The position numbers and the translations under genes are program-made. A DNA stretch of 54,575 nucleotides from Candidatus Eremiobacterota bacterium (GTDB lineage Bacteria > Vulcanimicrobiota > Vulcanimicrobiia > Vulcanimicrobiales > Vulcanimicrobiaceae): NCBI GenBank assembly GCA_019235885.1, contig JAFAKB010000029.1:1-54575 (forward strand), in the 5' to 3' direction. The notes under the pieces are model-generated. The model saw only the letters and a program-made list of their open reading frames with translations. It ran no database searches and was not told the DNA's origin. Below, piece after piece: positions 27,461 to 35,849 of the stretch. The number at the start of each line of letters is the position of its first letter. Position 1 is the first letter of the stretch.

Positions 27461-27724
27461 GGCTCTGACCTGTCATACCACCCTAAGTTCGTGCCTGTGC
27501 GATCTCTTCAACTTCTCCGATCGCCGTCGACAGGCATCGAGATGATAGAACGTCGAATAGTTCGTGTCAGAAAGTAAAACTTTGTTGCCCCACATTCGCG
27601 AGGGGATCGCCGGCCATAATGAGAGCAGATAGTTTCGAGCATACCGTCAACTTGTCTTCGGCAAGCTAGTTAAGCAGTTAAGCCCGCAGGGGTCCTACCG
27701 GAGTTGACACGAAGGCGGGCGCTC

Positions 27725-28102
27725 ATGGATTTCGAAGCGATTGAAACCGCGGGCGCGCCGCCTCCGCTGGGACCCTATTCACAGGCATTGCGGTGCGGTG
27801 ATACGATCTACATTTCCGGTCAGCTGCCGATCGACCCGGCTACCGGGAAGATCGTCGAAGGGAGTATCCGCGAACAGACGCGCCAGCTGTTCGCGAACCT
27901 GAAGGTCATCGTGGAAGCGGCCGGGTCGTCGATGCGCCGCGCCGTCAAGGTAACGATCTTTCTCAGCGACTGGAACGATTTTGCGGCGTTCAACGAGGTG
28001 TATGCCGAGCAGTTCGAACGGCCCTATCCGACCCGCTCCACGATTCAAAACTCACGGCCGATGGGCGCGCTCGTCGGCGCCGATCTCATCGCGCTCAGCT
28101 GA
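27725..28102 (+). CDS. ridA: RidA family enamine/imine deaminase
   Basis: RidA proteins hydrolyse reactive 2-aminoacrylate and related imines released by PLP enzymes. The 125-residue protein has PLGPYSQAL near residue 15, YISGQLPIDPATG, and PYPTRSTIQ with the substrate-binding Arg104. The family's typical C-terminal glutamate segment is replaced by GALVGADLIALS, so it may belong to a RidA subgroup rather than the archetype. The ATG at 27725 is used; the upstream 7 codons in the frame are not conserved-looking. It marks the return of high-GC chromosomal sequence after the island. Confidence 0.85.
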   Translation: MDFEAIETAGAPPPLGPYSQALRCGDTIYISGQLPIDPATGKIVEGSIREQTRQLFANLKVIVEAAGSSMRRAVKVTIFLSDWNDFAAFNEVYAEQFERPYPTRSTIQNSRPMGALVGADLIALS

Positions 28103-28111
28103 TCAGCCGCT

Positions 28112-29051
28112 TTACACCGTCGTTATTGGAAGATCACCGGTGTAGTACCATTTCAGAACGCGCATCGCGCGCACTGTATTCCAGCGGCTCGCCCTGCCAA
28201 TCTCCGTTTCCAGCGGGAAATCCAACCGGTCCGTGTGGAGGTGGTTCATGGGCCATCGCCCATTTTGATGACGCCGCGCTTCGGCGATTTCGACGGCTTT
28301 CGGCTGCGCGTCCGTCGGACCTGCAGCGTGCGCTTCGCAGATAACCGAGGCCGCGGAGAACATCGTAGTGCCACATGGCCGGAAACGTGAAGCGCGTCCA
28401 CTTCCAATCGATGGTCTCGTCGGTCGTCAAATGTCTGAGCATGCGGCGCTCCAGGAGATATTCATGTGCCTTCAGGCGCGCGTCACCGATCGCGGCAGTG
28501 GGTCCGCAACGACGTTCGTATTCCAGCAAGCCTTCTAGGACACGAATCGTCGAGTGGAAGGATGAGCGCGTACTCGGTGGGGCGTCGCAATTCCATCCGC
28601 CGTCCGAGAGCTGTTCGGCGAGGAGGCGATCAACGATGCTATCACATCGTTCGCCGAAGTAGCTGCCGAACGCAAGGATAGCACCGTTGATGCACGGCTC
28701 CGTCTCACCCTCGAAATACGGGCGATCGCCGAGCGTCTTCCACGTAAGGTTCGCTTTTACGCGCGAGATCGCGCGGCGCGCCTGATCGCTTGATGGGTCC
28801 AATTCCATTTCGCGCAAAAGCGCGAGGGCGTCCATCGTGATCATCCATCCCTCCTCGTCATGGCCGCCCCACCAACCCTGCGGTGCCTGACGCTCGAGTA
28901 ACGCTCGTCCCCAGCCCTCAGTCGCGACACGCGCGCGCTCCAGCGCGACGACCTCCTCGCGCTCATGGCTCAGATCTCGCATGACCTGCCACCGAATTGC
29001 GGGATCTCCGTCGAGAAGCCAGCGGATGACGCTCGCCTCGCTCATGAGCAT
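28112..29051 (-). pseudogene. Squalene-cyclase-like alpha/alpha-toroid protein, frameshifted
   Basis: The frame from 29051 encodes a repeat protein of the prenyltransferase/squalene cyclase alpha/alpha-toroid type: WLLDGDPAIRWQVMRDL, QAPQGWWGG, LLAEQLSDGGWNCD, MWHYDVLRGLGYLR. After GYLRSA the frame turns into arginine-rich nonsense and ends at 28134. The next frame, reached by dropping one extra base near 28325-28335, continues with AGPTDAQPKAVEIAEARR, then NGRWPMN and SRWNTVRAMRVLKWYY, the normal family ending, with a stop at 28112. The gene is therefore broken or carries a one-base assembly error. Similar proteins are of unknown function and are not true hopanoid cyclases. Confidence 0.75.
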
Positions 29052-29139
29052 CGCGCTACGACAGAGAAACGGACCTGCCTTTGCTCAGCCCGGGACACCC
29101 GCAGTGGAAGCATCCGCTCTTTCCACCTCCATTATACTG

Positions 29140-29688
29140 TCATTGCGCTTGTGCCGGCTGATTCTTGGCGCATTCCGGAAGCGTCTCGTAATGAGGTCTC
29201 GACACGGTGAGCGCCGGGAGCCCCTCGACCATCGAAATATCGAGCACGAACGCACGCGCGCCGAACGTGCGGTCGTTCGGGCACCAGACGTCGCGCCGGG
29301 GTCCGCCCGGTTGGTCTTCGGTAATCGCCTTCGCGCCGGCCGGTTCCTGATACGCCGTTTTGCGGAGAAACCGTTCCAGCGTCGCGACGGAGCCCAACGT
29401 GTTCTGCGACGGTTCGTACACGAGGATGCCGTCATAGATAACCGGGAGCTTCTTGTCCCACCGTGCGACTGCGCCTAATACGGGAATGTTTCTCAACTCC
29501 GGAAATTGATACGGACCGCCTATTCGCGGAATTCTGTTGGCGGGGAATACCTCGACGTCCGAGCCGGACGGAATCTCGACGCGTTTCGCAATCGCGTCAT
29601 AAACCGGATCACCCGGTTTGAGACTCGCTTCGGCGGCCGTCGGCCCTATCGCAGCGGCAATCAGCAGGCAGGCCATCATTCGTCGCAT
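29140..29688 (-). CDS. Secreted protein of unknown function
   Basis: The 182-residue protein begins with a signal peptide (about 1-22, MRRMMACLLIAAAIGPTAAEA). The mature part is hydrophilic with several proline/glycine turns and two late cysteines (DVWCPND and LPECAKN) that could form a disulfide. No family is recognised. It follows the VOC gene by 10 bp on the same strand and may be cotranscribed with it. Confidence 0.6.
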   Translation of the reverse strand: MRRMMACLLIAAAIGPTAAEASLKPGDPVYDAIAKRVEIPSGSDVEVFPANRIPRIGGPYQFPELRNIPVLGAVARWDKKLPVIYDGILVYEPSQNTLGSVATLERFLRKTAYQEPAGAKAITEDQPGGPRRDVWCPNDRTFGARAFVLDISMVEGLPALTVSRPHYETLPECAKNQPAQAQ

Positions 29689-29698
29689 CGCAGCGACT

Positions 29699-30055
29699 CT
29701 ATTTCCGACGGTGTAAAATGAACTGGTTACCTTCCGGATCTTCGCCGAAGGCCATGTGACACACCGGAGTGTCGGTGATCTCGCCGTCGTCCGAGAACTT
29801 CACGCCGCGCGCTTTCGCCTCGGCGACGGCCTGGGCGACGTCGTCCACCGCGAACATCGCGCTGCCGCTGCGCACTTCGGGCGCCTCGGAGAGTCCGTAG
29901 ATGCCGAAGCTGTTTCCGTCGGCGAACGTCCACTCCGCGAGCCGGCCGGGCCACTGCGTCTCCGGCGGCGAGCCGAGGAGATCCGAATAGAACTGCGTCA
30001 GGCCGCCGACGTCCTGGACGACATAGTAAACGGCATCGATCCCGTGGACTTTCAT
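29699..30055 (-). CDS. VOC superfamily (glyoxalase/bleomycin-resistance fold) protein
   Basis: The 118-residue protein is one vicinal oxygen chelate domain: GIDAVYYVVQDVGGLTQFYSDLLG at the start, a middle strand SGSAMFAVDDVAQAVAEAKARG, and the C-terminal FGEDPEGNQFILHRRK. The Glu and His ligands of such proteins are partly present, but the substrate cannot be inferred. It starts 31 bp after the stop of the upstream secreted protein gene. Confidence 0.85.
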   Translation of the reverse strand: MKVHGIDAVYYVVQDVGGLTQFYSDLLGSPPETQWPGRLAEWTFADGNSFGIYGLSEAPEVRSGSAMFAVDDVAQAVAEAKARGVKFSDDGEITDTPVCHMAFGEDPEGNQFILHRRK

Positions 30056-30086
30056 GCCGATTGCTTCGGCGCAGCGCCTCGGTAGC

Positions 30087-31232
30087 CTAGTGCGCGACCG
30101 GCGTGCTCGGGGCCGGCGTGCTCGCCGCCGGCGGGTTCGGGGCGGACGTGCTCGGGGCCGGCGGATTCGGGACCGGCGGATTCGGCACGGTCCACGTCGT
30201 TCCGTCGGTGAACTCGACGATGCCGGGCGTAATCACGACGCGCCCCACCGCGAACGGCGTTCCGTCCTTCGGCTGGTACATGAACGTGTCCGCATCCCAC
30301 TTGCCGCGAAAGCCTTCGCAGCTCGAGCCGGAGTCGGCCGACGCCGCGGCGGTCGCGAACGGGCCTTTCGAATCCATCGTCTCGACGGCGCCGACGTTCC
30401 CGGCGCGGTCCAGGACCGCCAAGTTGACGCGAACGTTCTTCACGTCACGCGGATCGCGGTTCGCGAACGTCATGCAGAACAAGCTCGCTCGCGTCGTCAC
30501 CGGTATGCTCGCGATGAGGCCGAGCAGACCCCCGCCACCCGGTCCACCGCCCGTCTGCACGACGTTCTCGACTCTGAAGGCGTCGGTGAGCTCGATCGGC
30601 GAACCCGCCACGGTACCGACCGTGACAGGGGGCGGACCGTCGGCCACCGCGACGGAATACGGCGGCGCGGTCGGAAGCGGCAGCTTGTCGCCGGTCTGCG
30701 GAACCTGATCGGTGCGAAACGCCGTGCCGTCGTCGTACACGATCTCGCGCACGGAGACCAGGATCGCGGCCACTTCGGTCGCCGGATCACCTTTGCGCGG
30801 GCGGTACACGAAGTTCGAGTGCGCCGCGCTGCCCTGCGCGAAGATCCCGTGGCAGTTGCCGTTCGGGATCTGGGTCGATATTCTGCCGCCGGAAAACGCC
30901 GAGCGCGCGTCGACCGGGAATTTGCCGGTCGGATACATCACCTCGACGCCGAGCACCGTGCCGCTCGCGTCCAGCATCGCGAGGCTCAGCCCGACCTTCG
31001 TCGCCATTCGCGGACCGTGGTTGACGAACACGATGCACGCGACGTCCTGCCGGCCGTCGGGGCCGATCGAATTATACGTCGTTCCCCCACGGATCTCGAG
31101 CGCGGCATTGGGCCGGGTCGTGTCCGCCGCAATTAACGGCGGACCGGCCGCGACCGCGGGCGGCGCCGTCACGGCGACCGCTCCTGCAGCAGCCAAGACG
31201 ACAAAAAGCGAACGCACGGCGTGGTAATACAT
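30087..31232 (-). CDS. Secreted protein with internal duplication and proline-rich tail
   Basis: The 381-residue protein has a signal peptide (about 1-29, from MYYHAVRSLFVVLAAAG). Two similar beta-rich domains follow. Each has a line like ACIVFVNHGPRMATKVGLSL or FCMTFANRDPRDVKNVRVNL, then LAMLDASG or LAVLDRAG, then a cysteine, then FVYRPRKG or FMYQPKDG, and ends YDDGTAF or FTDGTTW. The C-terminus is a low-complexity Pro/Ala/Ser run. The start at 31232 is chosen for the signal peptide; the frame is open to 31379. The family is unknown to me; export is likely. Confidence 0.7.
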   Translation of the reverse strand: MYYHAVRSLFVVLAAAGAVAVTAPPAVAAGPPLIAADTTRPNAALEIRGGTTYNSIGPDGRQDVACIVFVNHGPRMATKVGLSLAMLDASGTVLGVEVMYPTGKFPVDARSAFSGGRISTQIPNGNCHGIFAQGSAAHSNFVYRPRKGDPATEVAAILVSVREIVYDDGTAFRTDQVPQTGDKLPLPTAPPYSVAVADGPPPVTVGTVAGSPIELTDAFRVENVVQTGGGPGGGGLLGLIASIPVTTRASLFCMTFANRDPRDVKNVRVNLAVLDRAGNVGAVETMDSKGPFATAAASADSGSSCEGFRGKWDADTFMYQPKDGTPFAVGRVVITPGIVEFTDGTTWTVPNPPVPNPPAPSTSAPNPPAASTPAPSTPVAH

Positions 31233-31315
31233 CGCGCTGATCCGTGCCGTTCGGACGCGGTGATCTCCTGTAGGTTTTGCCGATTCCTTACAGGCGCCGT
31301 AACGTGGCCCCGTCG

Positions 31316-32395
31316 TTACGGGAAGATCACGGGCAGGACGAGGTTCGTGGTGAAAATGCAGCGGTCGTTGTGACCGCACTCCGGTACGATGATCGCTTTC
31401 TGCTTGGCCCCGAGCACCTCGGTCACGTACTTGAAGAAGGCTTCGCCACGCGCCCGCCGTGTCGGACCTTGCGCCATCGCGGCAGGCGAGGAATCGAAGC
31501 CACCCAGCGGCAACACGTCGACTTGGCCCAGGAGATACGTGGTCGGGCGCTCGACGAGCTGCTTCCTCAATTGGTCCGCGGTCAGCGCGGCCGCATAGCC
31601 GCTGAGATTCTCCAGACCGGCGGGCCAGCGATCGTACGCCGGAACCTTCGCCGCATCAAAAGGTCCGTACGTGAAGTTCGCGTGCAGCTTCTCGCCGTCG
31701 TCACCCAGGGCTTCACGGTACGCGTCAGTTGGATCGGCGTCGCCGGTCGGGAGCGGCCTCACGGCGGTCGGCCACGCATAGCTCGAAGGATTGGCGACGA
31801 CGTAGCTGATCGCCACGCCCGGCGTGCCGTGCACCCTGTTCGCCATCTCGTAGCGCGTCACCAACTGTCCGCCGGCCGAGTGTCCGGCGACGACGATCTT
31901 CGTCAGGTTCGGAAAGTTCTTCTTGTCCGCGAGCTTGCGCACGAGCTCGTCGATGAAATCGAACGACGAGAGCGCCGGATTCGAGGGCGACATGCCGCCG
32001 GATCGCCAGCTGTTGCCGCCTTCGGGCCACACTACCTCATTCGCGGCGCGCTGGTCGGGCGAAGCGACGAAATGCGGAGCGACGATGATCGTGTCGTCGA
32101 GCGCGCCGGCCACGAAGCCCGCGGCAGTGGCCGTCTCGAAGTAATGGTCGGCATTCCGGAGCGCTCCGTGGACCATGATAAGCGCGCGCGTCACCGCCGG
32201 CTGCGGGACGTCGAGCGGATAGGTGGCATAGACCATCGACCGCGCCGGTCCACCGCCGAACATGATCCACCGCGCGCACGCGGTCATCGGGGTGGTGCAC
32301 GGCGCCGGAGTGGCGGACGCCGGCGCGGGAGTAGACACAAACGCGAGAGCCAGCACCGCTGCAAGAACCGGGAGAATGTGCGTTCGCGAAAGCAT
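31316..32395 (-). CDS. Secreted alpha/beta hydrolase
   Basis: The 359-residue protein has a signal peptide (about 1-28) followed by an alpha/beta hydrolase fold: ALIMVHGALRNADHYFETA with the oxyanion region, the nucleophile elbow VVAGHSAGGQLV, and a late VPECGHNDRCIF that could supply the catalytic histidine. Four cysteines (APC, TAC and the two flanking the last histidine) suggest disulfides in an exported protein. The substrate is unknown; esterase or polyhydroxyalkanoate-depolymerase-like roles are possible. Confidence 0.8.
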   Translation of the reverse strand: MLSRTHILPVLAAVLALAFVSTPAPASATPAPCTTPMTACARWIMFGGGPARSMVYATYPLDVPQPAVTRALIMVHGALRNADHYFETATAAGFVAGALDDTIIVAPHFVASPDQRAANEVVWPEGGNSWRSGGMSPSNPALSSFDFIDELVRKLADKKNFPNLTKIVVAGHSAGGQLVTRYEMANRVHGTPGVAISYVVANPSSYAWPTAVRPLPTGDADPTDAYREALGDDGEKLHANFTYGPFDAAKVPAYDRWPAGLENLSGYAAALTADQLRKQLVERPTTYLLGQVDVLPLGGFDSSPAAMAQGPTRRARGEAFFKYVTEVLGAKQKAIIVPECGHNDRCIFTTNLVLPVIFP

Positions 32396-32440
32396 TTTAC
32401 ACTCCGGAAGGGCTGCCGTGCATGCCGAGGCTATTGTCGG

Positions 32441-33397
32441 CTACTGCGACGCGAAGCGCGCTACCGCCTCGACGACCGATGCGAGGAATGAATCGCCGCC
32501 GCCGTGGCCGGCGTCGCCGAGGACGTTCAGCTCGCTCGTTGCCCAGCGGCGTGAAAGCCGCCAGGCGGTTTCGAGCGGGCTGCTGATGTCGTAGCGGCCG
32601 TGAATAAGTACTCCGGAAATGCCGTTCAGCAACGGAGCGTTTCGAATCAGCCCTTCATCGTCGAGGAACGCGGCGTGCTTCCAGTAGTGAGTAACCAGTC
32701 GGGAAAAGCCGAGGCGAAATTCCGGATCGAAGAACCGAGGGTTCGGCGCGTGGCCGGGAGTCAGGGACACGTGAGTGTCTTCCCACCTGCACCATTCCGC
32801 AGCGGCCCGGTCCCGCACGAGCGGATCGGCATCGAACAGGAGCGCTGCATAGGCGTCCACCAACGGTAATTCGCGCATCTCCGCAGGAATCGCCGCGGCG
32901 AAACGCTCCCATTCCTGCGGAAAGATACGACCAATGTCATCGGTCAGCCACTGCACTTCGCGACGCGATGTCGTCGTCAGGAGCGCGAGTACGAGTGCGT
33001 CGACGCGATTCGGATGTGCCTGCGCGTACGCGAGGCCGAGCGTGCTTCCCCAAGACAGACCCAATATGGTCCAGCTCCGGACGTTTTGGTGCTCGCGCAA
33101 GAGCTCGACGTCGGCAATCAGATGAGCGGTGGTATTGGAGCTGAGGTCGGCATCGGGCGTGCTGGCCAACGGACGACTACGGCCGCATCCGCGCTGATCG
33201 AACAGCACGATGCGATATTTTTCGGGATCAAAGAACCGTCGCTGGTTTGCGGAGCAGCCCGAACCCGGTCCACCGTGCAGGAAGAGCGCTGGTCTTCCGT
33301 TCGGGTTTCCGCAGCACTCCCAATAGATCCGATGCCCGTCTCCTACGTCGAGCATGCCGCTGTCGTACGGTTCGATCGCCGGGAATCTCGGATCCAT
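32441..33397 (-). CDS. pip: Proline iminopeptidase
   Basis: This enzyme removes N-terminal proline from peptides. The 318-residue protein has the oxyanion motif HGGPGSGCSANQRRFFDP, the typical DQRGCGRSRP segment, the nucleophile elbow LGLSWGSTLGLAYAQAHP, the catalytic aspartate in HGRYDISSP, and histidine in DAGHGGG. Length and order match the S33 family closely. No signal peptide is seen, so it is cytoplasmic. It is divergent from the Vgb-like propeller gene. Confidence 0.95.
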   Translation of the reverse strand: MDPRFPAIEPYDSGMLDVGDGHRIYWECCGNPNGRPALFLHGGPGSGCSANQRRFFDPEKYRIVLFDQRGCGRSRPLASTPDADLSSNTTAHLIADVELLREHQNVRSWTILGLSWGSTLGLAYAQAHPNRVDALVLALLTTTSRREVQWLTDDIGRIFPQEWERFAAAIPAEMRELPLVDAYAALLFDADPLVRDRAAAEWCRWEDTHVSLTPGHAPNPRFFDPEFRLGFSRLVTHYWKHAAFLDDEGLIRNAPLLNGISGVLIHGRYDISSPLETAWRLSRRWATSELNVLGDAGHGGGDSFLASVVEAVARFASQ

Positions 33398-33490
33398 TCA
33401 CGTCTCCATCGCAGCGTCGGCATTGAGCCGCGTTTGCGCTGGAAGGCTTGCAGCCTTCATCGCGGAGCGGCATGGTATGATGCGGTAACG

Positions 33491-34507
33491 ATGTGTTTTT
33501 GCCGATCGCTCGCGTGCCTCATTGCCGCCGGATTGCTGACCACGGCAACGCTCCGCATGCCGCTCGACTCCGCCTTTGCCGCCGGCGCGGTTACGATCGC
33601 CGGCAAGATCACGGAATTCGGCGGACTTTCCGGCGGCATACTACGTTCCATTGCGCCCGGGTCGGACGGGAACGTCTGGTTCGTCGAGGACAGCCGCGAC
33701 GAGATCGGGCGCATCGCGCCGAACGGCAAGGTGACCGAGTTCGCGATACCGAGGCCGCCGCGAACGTCGTCGGCGCAACCGTTCGGGATCGCGCCGGGAC
33801 CGGACGGCAACTTATGGTTCACCGAAGGAGCGCGCGGGCGGATCGGTCGCATCACGCCGTCGGGAGCGATCAGGGAGTTCTTCATTCCGAACGGCCAGAG
33901 CCAGCCGACCGGGATCGTTGCCGGACCCGATCGCGCGCTTTGGTTCACTGAGAACTACGGCAACAAGATCGCGCGAATGACGCTCACCGGAGCGACGAAG
34001 GAGTTCGCGATTCCGTCGCCGCGCGCGTACCCGTTCTCGATCGCGGTCGGGCGCGACGGCAACCTCTGGTTCACCGAATACGGCGCCGACAAGATTGGTC
34101 GCATCACGCCGAGCGGCAAGATGTCCGAGTTCGAGCTGCCCTCACCGGCGCGGCATCCGTTCTCCATCACCAGCGGCGCCGATGGGAATCTCTGGTTCAC
34201 CGAAGAGTCCGCGGACAAGATCGGGCGCATGACCCCGTCCGGCGCGCTCACCGAGTTCCCCGTGCCGACGCCGAACGCCGGACCGTTGGGAATCACCACC
34301 GGCGCCGACGGCAACGTGTGGTTCACCGAAGGCTCGCTCTCGAATCCCGCCCACAAGATCGGCCGCATCACGCCGGCCGGCGTCGTCACGGAGTACCGGC
34401 TGCCGACCGCAGCCGCTCAACCGTTCGCGATCACCGGCACGCCGGACGGCAAGCTGTGGTTCACCGAGAACCGCCGTGACGCGAACCGTATCGGCGCCCT
34501 GCAATAA
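33491..34507 (+). CDS. Secreted Vgb-like beta-propeller (virginiamycin B lyase fold)
   Basis: A signal peptide (about 1-31, MCFCRSLACLIAAGLL onward) is followed by about seven repeats of the form GPDGNLWFTE...KIGRITPSG...TEF, which make a seven-bladed propeller of the streptogramin lyase (Vgb) family. The true Vgb enzyme is cytosolic, while secreted paralogues like this one are common in soil bacteria and mostly of unknown function, so antibiotic resistance should not be assumed. The start at 33491 is chosen for the signal peptide; the frame is open far upstream as antisense of pip. Confidence 0.85.
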   Translation: MCFCRSLACLIAAGLLTTATLRMPLDSAFAAGAVTIAGKITEFGGLSGGILRSIAPGSDGNVWFVEDSRDEIGRIAPNGKVTEFAIPRPPRTSSAQPFGIAPGPDGNLWFTEGARGRIGRITPSGAIREFFIPNGQSQPTGIVAGPDRALWFTENYGNKIARMTLTGATKEFAIPSPRAYPFSIAVGRDGNLWFTEYGADKIGRITPSGKMSEFELPSPARHPFSITSGADGNLWFTEESADKIGRMTPSGALTEFPVPTPNAGPLGITTGADGNVWFTEGSLSNPAHKIGRITPAGVVTEYRLPTAAAQPFAITGTPDGKLWFTENRRDANRIGALQ

Positions 34508-34516
34508 TCCGGGCGG

Positions 34517-34786
34517 CTACGACGCGAACCGCTGGGCCGACCGCAGCTTCGCTTTCGCGGCTTCTTCTTCACGGTTCTTCGGCGAGGCGGTCGTCTCGAG
34601 CGCGCGCAGCAGCCGCGCCGAGACCGCGGCGATCTCGTCGACCGCCGCGGCGAACGCCGCCTCGTTCGCCTTCGAAGGCTTGCTGAAGCCGCTGATCTTG
34701 CGCACGAACTGCAGCGAGGCCGCGCGAACCTCGTCGGTCGTCACGGGCGGCTCGAAGTTGAAGAGCGGCTTGATGCTCCGGCACAT
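34517..34786 (-). CDS. DUF2277 domain-containing protein
   Basis: The 89-residue protein matches DUF2277 over its length: it begins MCRSIKPLFNFEPPVTTDEV, continues LQFVRKISGFSKPSKANE, and ends AKAKLRSAQRFAS. The family is widespread in Actinobacteria and other GC-rich phyla and has no known function. Its stop is 9 bp from the stop of the convergent propeller gene, and it lies 42 bp after the Se/S-carrier-like gene on the same strand. Confidence 0.88.
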   Translation of the reverse strand: MCRSIKPLFNFEPPVTTDEVRAASLQFVRKISGFSKPSKANEAAFAAAVDEIAAVSARLLRALETTASPKNREEEAAKAKLRSAQRFAS

Positions 34787-34828
34787 GCCGCCCGGATTCG
34801 ACGGGCCGGGCGGCGGTCTCTGCCGGCG

Positions 34829-35044
34829 CTAGCGGTGAACGGCGCTCAGGCTGACCTTCGCCGCTTGGAGCGCGCCGACGGCGCGGCTCTCCGCCGCGCT
34901 GTCGATGCTCAAGCAGAGGTTCGCCGCCGACTGCACGCTCGCCGGCGTCGGCATCATGCGCGCCGAGACGCCGCAGTCGCGCAACGCCTTCGTCGCGATC
35001 ATGGTGCCGGCGTTCGACGGGAACACCAGAACGACGTCGGCCAT
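34829..35044 (-). CDS. DUF3343 (Se/S carrier-like) small protein
   Basis: The 71-residue protein resembles DUF3343/Se_S_carrier proteins: VVLVFPSNAGTMIATKALRDCGVSARMMPTP read in two parts, then a short strand and helix. Family members usually have a conserved CG near the middle that is proposed to carry sulfur or selenium; here the mid-protein cysteine is in NLCLSI without the glycine, so the activity may differ. It overlaps the upstream membrane-protein gene by 46 bp. Confidence 0.6.
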   Translation of the reverse strand: MADVVLVFPSNAGTMIATKALRDCGVSARMMPTPASVQSAANLCLSIDSAAESRAVGALQAAKVSLSAVHR

Positions 35045-35709
35045 CGCTTACGCGTTCGCCTCGCGAGGTGGTGGTCGAGCTGATCGCGCAGCGCCGCGAT
35101 CGTTTCTTGCTCGCGGATGAGCGCTTCGGCCGTCTCGCGCGAGGTGAAGTCGACCAAGTCTTCCAGCCGTCTGAAGAGGGCGCCGATCGCCGCCGTCAGC
35201 CAGAACAGCACGCCGCACTCGATGACCACCGCGATCGCGTGCAGCGCGACGCGGTCGAGCCCTTCTTCCGGAAAGACGTTGCCGGGCACGACGAGGTCGA
35301 GAATCAGATGGTGCACCGCCGTGAGCGCGGCGGAGATCGCGATCGGGCGCCAGTCGACGTACGCCGTCAGCATCGCGAACACGCCGAAGAAGTACATGTG
35401 GTAGTCGATCTGCCAGTCGCCGTTGCCGGCGATACCGCTGAAATGGCCGCGTCCCGCATAGACGAACAAGATCGGCCCGAACGTCAGACAGACTGCGATG
35501 ACGGAGCGCAGCGCGAGCCCGTCGCGCAGCTTCCAGGCGGCGAGCGTGGCGATGACGGCCATCACGAGCGCGACGGCCATCGGCTCGCGCCATGAGTTGC
35601 GGGCGAGCAGCGCGACCCCGGGGGCCAGCACGACATGCGCCCATGCGACCCAGACGAAGATTTTCGTCGCTTGGGCCCGGATCGAGCTCAGTGAAAAGGA
35701 GCTAGGCAA
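34999..35709 (-). CDS. Truncated sensor-like membrane protein (chemoreceptor-type N-terminus)
   Basis: The 236-residue protein has about six membrane helices from residue 15 to 175 with DYHMYFFGVFAMLTAYVDWRP and AVHHLILDLVVPGNVFPEEG, a pattern found at the N-terminus of some methyl-accepting chemotaxis proteins. A short coiled segment follows (FTSRETAEALIREQETIAALRD split at its middle), but no signalling domain is present. The last ~15 residues (TRKRWPTSFWC) overlap the next gene. The neighbouring frame would instead give a stop at 35048, exactly before that gene, so a small indel near the 3' end is possible. Confidence 0.55.
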   Translation of the reverse strand: MPSSFSLSSIRAQATKIFVWVAWAHVVLAPGVALLARNSWREPMAVALVMAVIATLAAWKLRDGLALRSVIAVCLTFGPILFVYAGRGHFSGIAGNGDWQIDYHMYFFGVFAMLTAYVDWRPIAISAALTAVHHLILDLVVPGNVFPEEGLDRVALHAIAVVIECGVLFWLTAAIGALFRRLEDLVDFTSRETAEALIREQETIAALRDQLDHHLARRTRKRWPTSFWCSRRTPAP

Positions 35710-35849
35710 CGCGAAATACCTCTCATCGGAAACGGAGGCCCGGCACAGACACTATCGGCCCGCGACGGCGCCGCCTGCACCCGCCCGTGTCAAGAAATGC
35801 GCTTGCTCGCCCGCCGGACGTCGCCGCGCCGGCGGCGAAGCGGTTCCGC

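Noticed and set aside
28112-29051. Hopanoid squalene-hopene cyclase
   Set aside because: The protein is less than half the length of SHC and no DxDD catalytic motif is visible.
33491-34507. Streptogramin resistance (true Vgb lyase)
   Set aside because: The protein has a signal peptide, unlike cytosolic Vgb, and the fold is common in secreted proteins of other function.
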